NCBI GenBank assembly: GCA_003577355.1
Contig: QEUZ01000002.1
Span: 1 to 34,793 of the forward strand
DNA: 34,793 bases
Direction: 5' to 3'
Source: Chloroflexota bacterium
GTDB taxonomy: Bacteria; Chloroflexota; Chloroflexia; Thermomicrobiales; CFX8
Positions 1 to 8,711 of this stretch are shown piece by piece (positions within the stretch are counted from its first letter, which is position 1; the number at the start of each line of letters is the position of its first letter). The position numbers and the translations under genes are program-made. Below the pieces are notes generated by a model, which ran no database searches, had not been told where the DNA came from, and worked only from the letters and a program-made list of their open reading frames with translations.

Positions 1-437
1 GAACCGATCGCGAACCGTGTCGGTGATTCCGCGCCAAACACGACGTCGAAGTCTTCTCCGCGCGCCTGGCGCATCTCTGCGAAATGCGCCGGAATGGTCC
101 GTACCGCCCGCGGGCCAGACCCCTCATGCAGGTTCGCGGCATCCTCCAAAACTAAGCTCGGACGCACGATCGCGGCAGCATAGGTGTGAATCCCACGCAA
201 TGCAGACTGGAGAAAGGTGGATTCAGCCGGAGGATCAGCGGTCACGGCCGGATCGGTGGAACGTAACTGGAGGTCGGAAACCAAACTGAAATAGCGGTTG
301 CGCTCACCCTCTAAGACGACGAAGCTGCCGACCTGCAGCTCTTCAGGCAGCGCGCCATCGAGTCTCACTGTCAAACCGGCAGTGAAGCTGCCGTCGGTGA
401 CAACTCCAAGACGCTGGTTTCGCCCAACCTGCGCCAC
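1..437 (-). CDS. HerA-like ATPase, N-terminal HAS-barrel part (cut by window edge)
   Basis: About 145 codons of a larger protein that continues left of the window. The visible N-terminus reads as a HAS-barrel: 'RLGVVTDGSFTAGLTVRLDG', then 'VGSFVVLEGERNRYFSLVSD', then 'PAHFAEMRQA' and 'FGAESPTRFAIGS'. This matches the domain that precedes the RecA-like motor in HerA/DUF87 ATPases, which are DNA translocases in archaea and some bacteria. The motor with its Walker motifs lies outside the window. The start is GTG at 437-435, or the adjacent GTG at 440-438, behind AGGAGG at 447-442. An in-frame TGA just upstream excludes a longer start. No NurA-type nuclease partner is visible. Family assignment is by recognition of the N-terminal pattern only. 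Confidence 0.82.
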   Translation of the reverse strand, partial: MAQVGRNQRLGVVTDGSFTAGLTVRLDGALPEELQVGSFVVLEGERNRYFSLVSDLQLRSTDPAVTADPPAESTFLQSALRGIHTYAAAIVRPSLVLEDAANLHEGSGPRAVRTIPAHFAEMRQARGEDFDVVFGAESPTRFAIG

Positions 438-475
438 CACTCCTCCTGGCGTTCAGAGTGTCCGTACGCCACACA

Positions 476-484
476 ATTGTATCA
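476..484 (-). promoter_or_regulatory. Candidate extended -10 promoter for the HerA-like gene
   Basis: On the minus strand the sequence reads TGATACAAT, an extended -10 (TGn-TACAAT). It lies about 40 bases upstream of the GTG start, in the 87-base gap between two divergent genes. No good -35 is seen at 17 bases, which extended -10 promoters often lack. Confidence 0.38.
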
Positions 485-524
485 TTCGGCGAACTCTCGC
501 CCGCGAGGACAGGAAGATCGGGCA

Positions 525-2432
525 ATGGCAGAATCACGGACACCATTCGACGCGGCACACGCACTGATTGAAAGTACTGCGAACGCTACCGCCGATGTCA
601 CGCATGCGCGGCGAGCCGCGTACCGTCTCGGCGAGGCAAGCGCCGAGCACGACTTGACCATTGAAGAAACCTTTCAGCTACTGGAACGCGAGGCCGGCGA
701 CATCCTCACCGACCTTTCCGCGGAAATCCTTGGCTCGATCGTCAGAGGCTATGTCGATCGGATCGTGCGGACCCGCGGCGTCACCCGCAGCCGCTCTGCT
801 GGCCGGCTGTCTTCCCACGTCGCTCGGCTCGCGGCCCTACACCGCATCAATCGTGCCGCGACGGGCAGTCTGCATCTCGATGCGATGCTCTCAACCGTTG
901 TCGAAGTTGTCGCGGAAACGATCCAGGGTGATGCCTGCTCCGTTTGGCTCAGCGACGACATGACCCAAACGCTGATGTTACGCGCCACAGTTGGCCTCAA
1001 CCCGGGCATCGTCGGCAGGCTGACGATCCGCGCTGATGCCGGAATAACTGGGCTAGCCGCCACCGAACGCCGCACCCAGATCGCGGTGGATGCGCCGCAT
1101 CATCCCGCGTTCTTTACGTACCCCCACGTTGGAGAGGACCCCTATTCATCGCAGGTGTCGATTCCACTTCTTCTGCGCGAGCCGGAGCGTCTCGTTGGCG
1201 TTATGAATATCCAGACGATTGAACCGCGTGATTTCGACGAGGACGAAATAACCTTCCTCGAGACCGCAGCCGGAGAGCTAGCGATAGCGATCGAGAACGC
1301 CCGCCTCTACAGTCAGACCGACGCAGCGCTCAACCAGCGGCTGACCGAACTACACGTGCTCCAATCGGTAACTCGCTCGATCGTATCGACACTGCAGCCC
1401 GATACCTTGCTGCCTATGATCGCCGAACAGGCCGCGCACATCATTGGAGGCGGCGATGCTGCAATCTACCGCGTCGACATCTCAAGAGACCCGCCGGCGA
1501 TCCAGGTGCTTGCCAGCGCGACCGATGGCCGTGGACGTGCTGTCGACGAGTTCCCGTTAGACTTCGTCACACGGTTATGTTCGTCACGCAGCGCCATGGT
1601 GTTGAACGCCACGACACCCGCTGAGCATGGGGAACTCCTCTTCGGTGCACCACTTATGACGCGGCACGGGGTCCTCGGTGCGATCTGCGTCACTGCTCCA
1701 GCCGGTCCCAACCACCACGACGAACGGTTGCGCCTGTTCCAGGCATTTGCCGATTCCGCGGCGCTCGCGTTGGAGAACTCAGACCTCTACGATGAAGCAC
1801 GCCGAAATTTCCACACCGCGTCAGTCCTGCTGCAAGAAATGCACCATCGCGTTCGGAACAATCTTCAAACGGTCGCCGCGCTCCTATCGATGCAGGCGCG
1901 CTACGCGGGCTACGCGGAATGGACGGCGCCGCTGCAAGAGGCTGTCGCCCGTGTGCAATCCATCGCTGCTGTCCATAACCTGCTCTCGGGTGACAGCCTG
2001 ACATCTACAACCGTGTCAGCGATCGCCAAGCAGGTGGCTGATGAGGCGACCGTTAATGTCGTACCACCTGAGCTATCGCTCAAAATCCGCGTCGAACCGG
2101 ACGAGGTCGCTATTCCCTCGCGCCAAGCGACGATACTTGCGCTGTTGATCAACGAATGCCTGACAAACGCGATCGAGCATGGCATGCGCGACCGAACAAC
2201 GGGCGAGGTCGTCGTGAGCGCTGCACTGCACGACGGCATCATTGAAGTTGCAATCGCCGACGACGGAAACGGACTGCCGCCGGACTTCGACCTCAACACG
2301 CGACACACGCTCGGACTGCGGATCGCCCGAACACTGGCGGTCTCCGATCTGAAAGGTACATTCGAGCTGCAACCCGGCCCTCTGGGGGGCGCGCGCTCGG
2401 TGATCCGGTTCCCGCAAGTCGCCGATGCCTAA
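525..2432 (+). CDS. Sensor histidine kinase, two GAF domains plus HisKA_2/HATPase
   Basis: A 635-residue soluble kinase with no membrane segment visible. An N-terminal helical stretch of about 95 residues is followed by GAF 1 (roughly 100-265) and GAF 2 (roughly 275-430). A HisKA_2 dimerisation domain then carries 'EMHHRVRNNLQ', with the likely phosphoacceptor at His440. The ATPase domain shows the N box 'LLINECLTNAIEHG' and G1 'ADDGNGLPPDF'. This H-box type is found in PdtaS-like kinases, which often signal to ANTAR RNA-binding regulators; no response regulator is in this window, so the partner is unknown. The ATG at 525 follows AGGA at 511-514; an in-frame ATG at 477 gives 16 more residues but looks unlikely. 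The gene converges on glcF with a 4-base overlap of their 3' ends. Confidence 0.9.
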   Translation: MAESRTPFDAAHALIESTANATADVTHARRAAYRLGEASAEHDLTIEETFQLLEREAGDILTDLSAEILGSIVRGYVDRIVRTRGVTRSRSAGRLSSHVARLAALHRINRAATGSLHLDAMLSTVVEVVAETIQGDACSVWLSDDMTQTLMLRATVGLNPGIVGRLTIRADAGITGLAATERRTQIAVDAPHHPAFFTYPHVGEDPYSSQVSIPLLLREPERLVGVMNIQTIEPRDFDEDEITFLETAAGELAIAIENARLYSQTDAALNQRLTELHVLQSVTRSIVSTLQPDTLLPMIAEQAAHIIGGGDAAIYRVDISRDPPAIQVLASATDGRGRAVDEFPLDFVTRLCSSRSAMVLNATTPAEHGELLFGAPLMTRHGVLGAICVTAPAGPNHHDERLRLFQAFADSAALALENSDLYDEARRNFHTASVLLQEMHHRVRNNLQTVAALLSMQARYAGYAEWTAPLQEAVARVQSIAAVHNLLSGDSLTSTTVSAIAKQVADEATVNVVPPELSLKIRVEPDEVAIPSRQATILALLINECLTNAIEHGMRDRTTGEVVVSAALHDGIIEVAIADDGNGLPPDFDLNTRHTLGLRIARTLAVSDLKGTFELQPGPLGGARSVIRFPQVADA

Positions 2433-3793
2433 TTCGCCGCGGCAGCAGTGACGTCGAGTGCGGCATACGCGCGGTCGAGCAACGTCATGATGTGGACAAC
2501 CTCAGTCTGTACACCCTTGCTGCGCAACCCCGCTGCCATCTGGAGCATGCAGCCGGGATTCGCGGAGACGATGATCGCCGCACCGGTCGAGGTCGCGTTG
2601 GCCAGTTTGCGTTCCAGCAACGCGCTAGACATCTCGGGCTGCAACAGGTTGTAGATCCCGGCGCTGCCACAGCACAACGCTGATTCCGGCATTTCGATCA
2701 ACTGTAGCTCCGGTATCGCGGCGAGTAGCTCTCGCGGCTGACGTGAAATGCGCTGCGCGTGCACCAGGTGACACGGTTCCTGGTACGTAACTGTCACCGC
2801 GAGAGGGCCAGGCGTCGCGACCAGACCCTGGTCCGCCAGGAACTCGGAGACATCGCGCACCTTCCCGGCGATGCGCCGCGCACGCTCCGCCCAATCCGGG
2901 TCATTCCGCAGCAAGAAGTCGTACTCGCGCATTGCGGCGCCACAGCCAGCGGCGTTTGAGACAACTGCGTCGATGCTTGGACTAGAGAATGCGGCGATGT
3001 TCGCCCGAGCAGCCGCTCGGCCAGCTTCAAGATCGCCACTATGGATCGCCAGCGCGCCGCAGCAACCCTGTCCGGGCGGGACAATGACATCAAACCCGTT
3101 GCGGGACAGCACACGAGCAGTGGCCCGATGCACTTCGGCGTAGGCGGTGCTCATGATGCAACCGGCCAGCAGCGCAACGGTCCCGCGCCGGACGCCTTCC
3201 GCAGGCCAAAACTCTTTGCCAGGTACGAGGAACCGCTCGCTCAGCTCCGGCAACAGCGCTTCCTTTTCGGCCAAACCCACGCGACGAAGCAACCCACTGC
3301 GTCGTACGAACCGCTGTGCGCCTGTCCGCTGATACAGCCGCAAACCCGCCGATGCAGCGCGAAAGCGCCGCGAGCTGCCGAACACCCCGCGGAACGCCGC
3401 GATACGAGCGGAACGCACTCGCAGCGTCCGTGGGGACTGTGCCTCAATCTGCGCCCGTGCGCTCTCGACGAGCTCGCCGTATTTCACGCCCGAAGGACAC
3501 GCAGCCTCACAGGCTCGACAGTTCAGGCACAGGTACATCTCGTCCTGAAAGGTTGGGTCCATCAGGTCGAGTCGACCTTCAGCCACGGCCTTGATCAATG
3601 TGATCCGCCCGCGTGGAGACGAACGCTCGCGGAGGGTGAGCTTGTATGTCGGGCACGCCGGTAGGCAAAAGCCGCAGTGTACGCAGGTGTTGATGACCTC
3701 CCACGGAGGCGCGTCGGGACCACTGAACCCAGTCAGAACCTCTGGCTGAACAACTGCGCTTGCCAAGACATGCTCGGCAACGGGGGCCGACAT
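2429..3793 (-). CDS. glcF: Glycolate oxidase iron-sulfur subunit GlcF
   Basis: A 454-residue protein, third gene of a glcD-glcE-glcF operon. Two ferredoxin-like 4Fe-4S clusters are visible: 'CVHCGFCLPACP' with Cys37, 40, 43 and 47, and 'CLNCRACEAACP' with Cys89, 92, 95 and 99. The C-terminal half has two cysteine-rich CCG domains ('GCCGALAIHSGD' and 'LCCGSAGIYNL'). It should pass electrons from the flavin subunits oxidising glycolate to glyoxylate on to the membrane quinone pool. The ATG start follows a strong purine-rich site (GGAGGAGC at about 3800-3807) in the 30-base gap after glcE. Related (S)-lactate or other 2-hydroxyacid oxidases share this layout, so the exact substrate is inferred from the gene trio. 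Confidence 0.93.
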   Translation of the reverse strand: MSAPVAEHVLASAVVQPEVLTGFSGPDAPPWEVINTCVHCGFCLPACPTYKLTLRERSSPRGRITLIKAVAEGRLDLMDPTFQDEMYLCLNCRACEAACPSGVKYGELVESARAQIEAQSPRTLRVRSARIAAFRGVFGSSRRFRAASAGLRLYQRTGAQRFVRRSGLLRRVGLAEKEALLPELSERFLVPGKEFWPAEGVRRGTVALLAGCIMSTAYAEVHRATARVLSRNGFDVIVPPGQGCCGALAIHSGDLEAGRAAARANIAAFSSPSIDAVVSNAAGCGAAMREYDFLLRNDPDWAERARRIAGKVRDVSEFLADQGLVATPGPLAVTVTYQEPCHLVHAQRISRQPRELLAAIPELQLIEMPESALCCGSAGIYNLLQPEMSSALLERKLANATSTGAAIIVSANPGCMLQMAAGLRSKGVQTEVVHIMTLLDRAYAALDVTAAAAN

Positions 3794-3823
3794 CTATTGC
3801 TCCTCCTCCGTACCAGTATCGCG

Positions 3824-5005
3824 CTAGAGGTGCAAAACGAATCTCCCAGGGTTCAACAGCCGCTCCGGGTCGAACGCCTGTTTCATCCGACGGATAACTT
3901 CCCCTGCAGCCGGTCGAACGCTTCCGAACACATCAATGCCCTCTTTGAGTGTTGCGGGAAGCGCAAGGAACGTCGGATTCTGTTGGGTCGCAATGACACG
4001 CTCGCGCCAATCAAACGTTGGAGGCCCCGCTACATACACCAAGCCAGAACCGAGATCAGCACAGACTGAGTCGTCCATCAAGAGCTCCACAACTGGGAGC
4101 TGTTGCGACGCCGGTACCGGGATGCGTGCGACACCCAGGCCTGCGCGCAAATCTGTCACATCAATGAACGGCGCAACCGCCTGGGCTTCATCAGCGAGGA
4201 TGTCGACTTGTGCCGGCGGAGCTGCTTCTGATGCGGTTGTGACCACCCGCTCGGCCAGTCGCTCGATCGCTGATGGCGGAGCGTCACAGCGGACCCGCAA
4301 GGTCCACGTTGGTCGGTTCCCAATGATCAGCGAACTGGGCTGCAGTTGAGAACGCAGAAGCGCGATCGCGGCAGCATAAGCATCTTGGGGCCGCTGATAC
4401 TGGATGACCACGGCGCGCGCTGGCCCAGGCGAGGGGAACACCTTCAAGTTGAGGCGCGTCACCACGCCAAACGCCCCGAGTGCGGCGTGGTGAACGTGCA
4501 TCATGTCGTAGCCAGTTACATTCTTGACGACCATCCCGCCAGCTTTGGCAACCACTCCGGAAGGACCAGCGGCTTCGACCCCGATCGTCCAGTCCTTGAG
4601 TGAGCCGCCGCCGAGTCGCCGCGGACCACTGAGGCCAGCAGCGTACGCGCCGCCAATCGTCGACGTGTCGGCTGCCGCCGCATCGAGCGCAAGCATCTGA
4701 CCCCGCTGCCCCAGAAGCTCGTGGACCTGAGCGATCGTGCAGCCAGGCTCGACTGCCAGAGTCAGGTCATCGGGCTCATAGTGCAGAATGCGGTTCAGTC
4801 TCCTCGTCGAGACGGCAACGTCGTACGGACCGCCCAGGTTTCCAAAGGCAAGCCGGGTGCCACCGCCGACGATCAGGATGCGTTGTCGGTCGCGCTGCAG
4901 GTCGCTGAGCGCTTCGCATAGCTCGTCAACAGTCTCAGGCACGAGAACACGCGGGATCTCAGCTCCGTCGACGGTAACTTTGGCGACCTCGGCATCAAAC
5001 GACAT
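3824..5005 (-). CDS. glcE: Glycolate oxidase FAD-binding subunit GlcE
   Basis: A 393-residue FAD-linked oxidase subunit. The PCMH-type FAD fold shows 'ILIVGGGTRLAFGN' near residue 43, 'EPGCTIAQVHELLG', 'STIGGAYAAGLSGPRR' and 'KAGGMVVKNVTGYDMM', all typical of GlcE. The C-terminus ends in the family's 'FDPERLLNPGRF' pattern. It is shorter than GlcD and lacks that subunit's full substrate-side domain, as expected. Its start overlaps the end of glcD by 11 bases, which suggests translational coupling. It works with GlcD and GlcF as one glycolate-oxidising complex. Confidence 0.93.
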   Translation of the reverse strand: MSFDAEVAKVTVDGAEIPRVLVPETVDELCEALSDLQRDRQRILIVGGGTRLAFGNLGGPYDVAVSTRRLNRILHYEPDDLTLAVEPGCTIAQVHELLGQRGQMLALDAAAADTSTIGGAYAAGLSGPRRLGGGSLKDWTIGVEAAGPSGVVAKAGGMVVKNVTGYDMMHVHHAALGAFGVVTRLNLKVFPSPGPARAVVIQYQRPQDAYAAAIALLRSQLQPSSLIIGNRPTWTLRVRCDAPPSAIERLAERVVTTASEAAPPAQVDILADEAQAVAPFIDVTDLRAGLGVARIPVPASQQLPVVELLMDDSVCADLGSGLVYVAGPPTFDWRERVIATQQNPTFLALPATLKEGIDVFGSVRPAAGEVIRRMKQAFDPERLLNPGRFVLHL

Positions 5006-6473
5006 ACATTCCGTCCCGCATCAGCGACTGCTGCTTGAGCTGGTTGACTTCACCACATGAGAACCCGCTGGGAAAGATTTTTTCCGGGTTGAACAGCTCG
5101 CGGGGGTCGAATGATCGCTTGAGCCCTGCCATCGCCCGCAAGTCATCGGTCGTGAAGCAGAGTGACAGCGCATCCTTCTTTTCCATGCCGATGCCATGCT
5201 CGCCACTAACAGCGCCACCAGCCGCGATGCAATATTCCAGCAGCGCATCTCCGGCCTCCAGCACACGCTGGATTGCGCCACGTTCGCGGCGATCGAAGAG
5301 CATGAGCGGGTGAAGATTTCCGTCTCCTGCGTGGAAGACGTTCGCAATCTCCAACCGGAACTCGCGGCCGAGCTGCCCGACAAACTCAAGCGCCGGCGGC
5401 AGCTTCGTGCGCGGGACAACGGTGTCCTGCAAGTAGTAGTTGGGCGCTAAGCGCCCGAGTGTCCCAAACGCCGACTTCCGACCCAACCACAGCAGGTCCT
5501 GCTCTGCTTTGGTCGTCGCATGGCGCACCATGGTTGCCTCGTGTTCACGGCACTTCCGGGCAACGATCTCGCCATGTTCGGCAACCGTTTCTGCAAGGCC
5601 ATCAAGTTCGACGAGCAGCACCGCTGCAGCATCGGTTGGATAGCCGCAATGAAACGCCGCTTCAACAGCTGAGATTGTGAGCGCGTCCATCATCTCCAAC
5701 GACGCTGGCAGGACTCCCGCTGCAACTATCGCCGACACGGCTCGGGACGCGGCATCCATACTCGGAAATGCCGCAAGCAGTACAGCAACCGCTTCGGGCT
5801 TGCGCGTCAACCGCACCATCGCCTTGGTCACGATCCCCAGGGTTCCCTCGGAACCAACAATCGCGCCGGTGAGGTCGTATCCAGACGTTTCTCCCGACGG
5901 TCCGCCAACCCAGGTCAGCTCGCCAGATGGCAAGACAACCTCGAGCCCGAGAATATGGTTGCTGGTAACTCCGTATTTGAGGCAGTGAGGGCCACCTGAG
6001 TTGTTCGCGATGTTCCCGCCGAGGGTACAGACCCGCTGGCTGGCCGGGTCTGGCGCGAAGAAATACCCCTGCTGAAGCAGCGTGTTCGACAGGTCCAGAT
6101 TGACGATGCCAGGCTCGACCACGGCATACCGGTCGATTTCGTTGATTTCGTGGATGCGCGTCATGCGGGTCATCACAATGAGAATACCCCCGCGCGCTGC
6201 GATTGCACCGCCTGCCAAGCCGGTGCCGGCGCCACGCGCAACCACCGGCAGGTCGTGGGCCAGAGCGAGGTTCACAACCTGCACCACTTCCTCGGCGCTT
6301 CCCGGCAAGACCGCAACGAGCGGAAGATGATGACCCGCAATTGCCTCGTCGGACGCGTCGAACTCGTATACCGCCAGCCCTGCCGCATCAGATGCGACAT
6401 GTGCTTCCCCGACAATCGCCGCCAACTTGCTGATGAGCGCTGATTTCGTAGCGGGACCCAATGCGGACGCCAT
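4995..6473 (-). CDS. glcD: Glycolate oxidase subunit GlcD
   Basis: A 492-residue FAD-linked 2-hydroxyacid dehydrogenase, close to the usual GlcD length. The FAD domain has 'VVARGAGTGLAGGA', 'EPGIVNLDL' and 'CTLGGNIANNSGGPHCLKYG'. The C-terminal domain has the conserved 'HAGDGNLHP' and 'SGEHGIGMEKKD', which carry residues for flavin and substrate handling, and ends 'FDPRELFNPEKIFP'. It catalyses glycolate to glyoxylate, feeding C2 carbon or detoxifying phosphoglycolate product. It is the first gene of the operon and diverges from the EVE-domain gene across a 95-base gap that should hold its promoter. D-lactate dehydrogenases are close relatives; the presence of glcE and glcF favours glycolate. 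Confidence 0.93.
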   Translation of the reverse strand: MASALGPATKSALISKLAAIVGEAHVASDAAGLAVYEFDASDEAIAGHHLPLVAVLPGSAEEVVQVVNLALAHDLPVVARGAGTGLAGGAIAARGGILIVMTRMTRIHEINEIDRYAVVEPGIVNLDLSNTLLQQGYFFAPDPASQRVCTLGGNIANNSGGPHCLKYGVTSNHILGLEVVLPSGELTWVGGPSGETSGYDLTGAIVGSEGTLGIVTKAMVRLTRKPEAVAVLLAAFPSMDAASRAVSAIVAAGVLPASLEMMDALTISAVEAAFHCGYPTDAAAVLLVELDGLAETVAEHGEIVARKCREHEATMVRHATTKAEQDLLWLGRKSAFGTLGRLAPNYYLQDTVVPRTKLPPALEFVGQLGREFRLEIANVFHAGDGNLHPLMLFDRRERGAIQRVLEAGDALLEYCIAAGGAVSGEHGIGMEKKDALSLCFTTDDLRAMAGLKRSFDPRELFNPEKIFPSGFSCGEVNQLKQQSLMRDGMYVV

Positions 6474-6568
6474 GCTCGCAACCCCTCTTGTCTCACGGTT
6501 CAGTTACACTACCGTATGAACGTACACTGTCTTGTTGCAACGCTTCGACCTTGTGCCGATGAACATGA

Positions 6569-7060
6569 ATGGAGTGCAGCGTGTCTGGTTCAGATCAAGC
6601 GTACTGGATCGTCGTCGGCTCACCGGAAAACTTTGCTGCCACTCGCGCGCATGGCTTTACCGTTCAAGGCTTGAAGAGCCGACATCGGAAAAAAGCCGAA
6701 ACGATGCGTCCGGGCGACAAGATTGTCTGGTACATCACTGGGCATAAGGCCTTCGCTGGTTATGCCACCATAACAACTACCTACTTCGAGGATCATACGC
6801 CAATTTGGAAGAGCCGCGATCCCAAGAAAGACGCCGAGGACTACCCGTGGCGCGTTGGAATTCGTCCTGACGTAACGCTGGCGGAGGATGAACTGCTACC
6901 AGCCGAGCCGATCGCCCGAAACATGGAACACGTCGCCAAGTGGCCCGCAGCGAACTGGACATTGGCGTTCCAAGGAAATGTCCACAAGATCAGTCGCGCG
7001 GACTTTGAACTGATTGCCTCCGCGCTGGAGGCTGCCGCTCACTCCGCCGCTGCCGATTAG
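6569..7060 (+). CDS. EVE (PUA-like) domain protein
   Basis: A single-domain protein of 159-163 residues. 'AYWIVVGSPENF' opens the fold, and 'MRPGDKIVWYITGHKAFAGYATI' is the characteristic EVE strand pattern; it ends soon after 'NWTLAFQGNVHKIS'. EVE domains are PUA-like folds that bind modified nucleobases in DNA or RNA, and some belong to restriction systems, but stand-alone copies like this one are widespread and of unknown role. No nuclease or methylase neighbour is present. Two starts are possible: ATG at 6569, or GTG at 6581 with GGAG about 9 bases upstream; the latter gives 'VSGSDQAYWIVV'. It is divergent from glcD. Confidence 0.85.
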   Translation: MECSVSGSDQAYWIVVGSPENFAATRAHGFTVQGLKSRHRKKAETMRPGDKIVWYITGHKAFAGYATITTTYFEDHTPIWKSRDPKKDAEDYPWRVGIRPDVTLAEDELLPAEPIARNMEHVAKWPAANWTLAFQGNVHKISRADFELIASALEAAAHSAAAD

Positions 7061-7139
7061 GGTAGGAACTGGTCGGTGCGCATGTTGCGGCGCTCTGTCA
7101 TTTTTACTGCGGTTGCAATCCAGCAGGAAGGGCCATGAG

Positions 7140-8129
7140 GTGGCGAACGCAAAGAACCAGCCGTCACTCGCAGATATACACGCCGCCGCCGTGCGCCTGC
7201 GTGACGTCGTGGTCCGCACGCCGCTCGTCCCACTCCATTCGTACGACAACCGGCGCGACATTCTGCTGAAGCCAGAGCTGCTCCAGCCCATTGGCTCGTT
7301 CAAGCTGCGCGGCATATTCAACGCCGTTGCAGCGTTGAGCAGTGAGGCACGCGCCGCCGGGCTGAGCACGACCAGTTCAGGCAACACTGCCCAAGCCTTA
7401 GCCTGGTCCGCTCGCTACTTCGGGACTTCGGCTCGGAGTCTGATGCCGGTCAACGCTCCTCAATCGAAGGTTGATGCGTTTCGCAACTACGGCGGTGAGC
7501 CGGTGCTTGTGTCGCGCGAGGAGCTATTCGCGTACATGCGTGACCACGGTTGGGAAGCCGAACCATATTCCTTTGTCCATCCCTGGACCGAGCGCGACGT
7601 CATGGCAGGCAACGGCACGATCGGGCTGGAAATCCTGGAGGATTGCCCCAACGTGCAGTCGATCTTTGTTCCAGTCGGAGGTGGTGGATTGATCGGGGGT
7701 ATCGGTAGCGCAGTTAAAGCGATGCGGCCCGACGTGCGCATCATCGCCGTGGAACCCGAGGGCTGCTGCGCGCTGAAAGCCAGCTTCGACGCTGGCCGGC
7801 CGATGTCAGCCCCGTGCGACACAATCTGTGATGGTGTGGCCGTCCCGCTGGTGGTGCCTGACGTGTTCGAGGTTCTCTCCCGCGTCGTCGATGAGGTCGT
7901 GCTCGTCAGCGAGAATGACGTGAAATCGGCGATGAAACGCCTGGGGCTCCGCAATAAGCTCATTGTCGAAGGTTCGGCTGCACTGGCTCCGGCAGCAGCA
8001 ATGCGCATGGCCCAAGCTGAACGGGGGCTTTCAGTCTGCATCGTGACGGGCGGCAGTATCGACCCCGAGCTACACGCCGCAATCATGGGAGATCCGACAG
8101 TACTGCCACTGGAGCCTGTCACGGCGTGA
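7140..8129 (+). CDS. PLP-dependent threonine/serine dehydratase-like enzyme
   Basis: A 329-residue fold-type II PLP enzyme. 'GSFKLRG' holds the lysine that forms the Schiff base. The phosphate or substrate loop reads 'TSSGNTAQALAW', where most dehydratases have SGNHAQ. The glycine-rich PLP phosphate site is 'VPVGGGGLIGGIGSAVKA', and 'IVTGGSID' lies near the C-terminus. The length fits catabolic threonine dehydratase or serine racemase, with no C-terminal ACT regulatory domain as in biosynthetic IlvA. The reaction is probably beta-elimination of threonine or serine to a 2-oxoacid and ammonia. The GTG start at 7140 has AGGAAGG about 10 bases upstream; the reading frame stays open further upstream but without homology. 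The gene converges on a GNAT gene 9 bases away. Confidence 0.82.
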   Translation: MANAKNQPSLADIHAAAVRLRDVVVRTPLVPLHSYDNRRDILLKPELLQPIGSFKLRGIFNAVAALSSEARAAGLSTTSSGNTAQALAWSARYFGTSARSLMPVNAPQSKVDAFRNYGGEPVLVSREELFAYMRDHGWEAEPYSFVHPWTERDVMAGNGTIGLEILEDCPNVQSIFVPVGGGGLIGGIGSAVKAMRPDVRIIAVEPEGCCALKASFDAGRPMSAPCDTICDGVAVPLVVPDVFEVLSRVVDEVVLVSENDVKSAMKRLGLRNKLIVEGSAALAPAAAMRMAQAERGLSVCIVTGGSIDPELHAAIMGDPTVLPLEPVTA

Positions 8130-8138
8130 CCAAATAGC

Positions 8139-8651
8139 TCACGTCAGTAATTTCGCCATATAGAACTCATCAACGAGCTTGCCGTCAACGAGCATGGCTG
8201 AGGTTCGCGTACCCTCGATCGTGAAACCACTCCGCTGGTAGAGGCGCACACCCGCTGTGTTGTGGGCCATAACCGTCAACTCAAGTCGAAGGATACCGTG
8301 CGCTCGGGCCCACGATTCCGCGGCTACAAACAACTGCGTGCCAATACCCTGGCCACCGAACTCTCGCAAGACACCGGCAACGATGTAACCGACATGGCGA
8401 ATGCGGCGAAACGCGCCCCGCTCGATGCCCACGTAGCCGACGATTCGTCCATCGACAACCGCGACGATCGCTACTCCTCGATCGCCGGAGGAGTCCGCTT
8501 CGATCTCCGCGCGCATCTCCTCAACCGTTGTGTTTCGCTCGCCTGGCTCGAACATCATGAACTGCGATTCAGTGTCGAGTTGCAGCTTCAGGGCAAGGAG
8601 TTCCGCTGCGTCTTCAGGAGTCGCCTCTCTCAGGACAATCGATGCACTCAT
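8139..8651 (-). CDS. GNAT family N-acetyltransferase
   Basis: A 170-residue GNAT enzyme. It starts 'MSASIVLREATPEDAAEL', and the acetyl-CoA pyrophosphate loop motif is recognisable as 'VLREFGGQGIGTQL'. The C-terminal 'VRLYQRSGFTIEGT' is typical of the family, closest to ribosomal-protein or small-molecule acetyltransferases. The ATG at 8651 has GGAGG six bases upstream and is preferred over an in-frame ATG at 8666. It lies downstream of ssrA and a strong hairpin, so it is probably transcribed separately or by read-through. Its substrate cannot be told from sequence. Confidence 0.85.
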   Translation of the reverse strand: MSASIVLREATPEDAAELLALKLQLDTESQFMMFEPGERNTTVEEMRAEIEADSSGDRGVAIVAVVDGRIVGYVGIERGAFRRIRHVGYIVAGVLREFGGQGIGTQLFVAAESWARAHGILRLELTVMAHNTAGVRLYQRSGFTIEGTRTSAMLVDGKLVDEFYMAKLLT

Positions 8652-8669
8652 CGTGCCTCCACACAAGTC

Positions 8670-8698
8670 AATGCCCGCCAGATCCTCTGGCGGGCATT
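8670..8698 (-). terminator. Strong hairpin after ssrA, probable terminator
   Basis: A perfect 12-base inverted repeat (AATGCCCGCCAG / CTGGCGGGCATT) with a 5-base loop lies between the tmRNA 3' end and the GNAT start. In the ssrA direction it is followed by GACTTGTG rather than a clean U-tract, so termination may be partial. It is well placed to define the tmRNA 3' side. Confidence 0.75.
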
Positions 8699-8711
8699 TG
8701 CTGCACTATTG

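Noticed and set aside
17-289. A 90-codon plus-strand open frame at the left edge
   Set aside because: The minus-strand frame over the same bases gives a clear HAS-barrel pattern, which explains this region better.
3041-3664. A 207-codon plus-strand open frame
   Set aside because: It is antisense to the Cys-rich glcF reading frame and has no recognisable domain.
6569-7060. EVE-domain protein as part of a restriction or defence system
   Set aside because: No nuclease, methylase or other defence gene adjoins; neighbours are metabolic.
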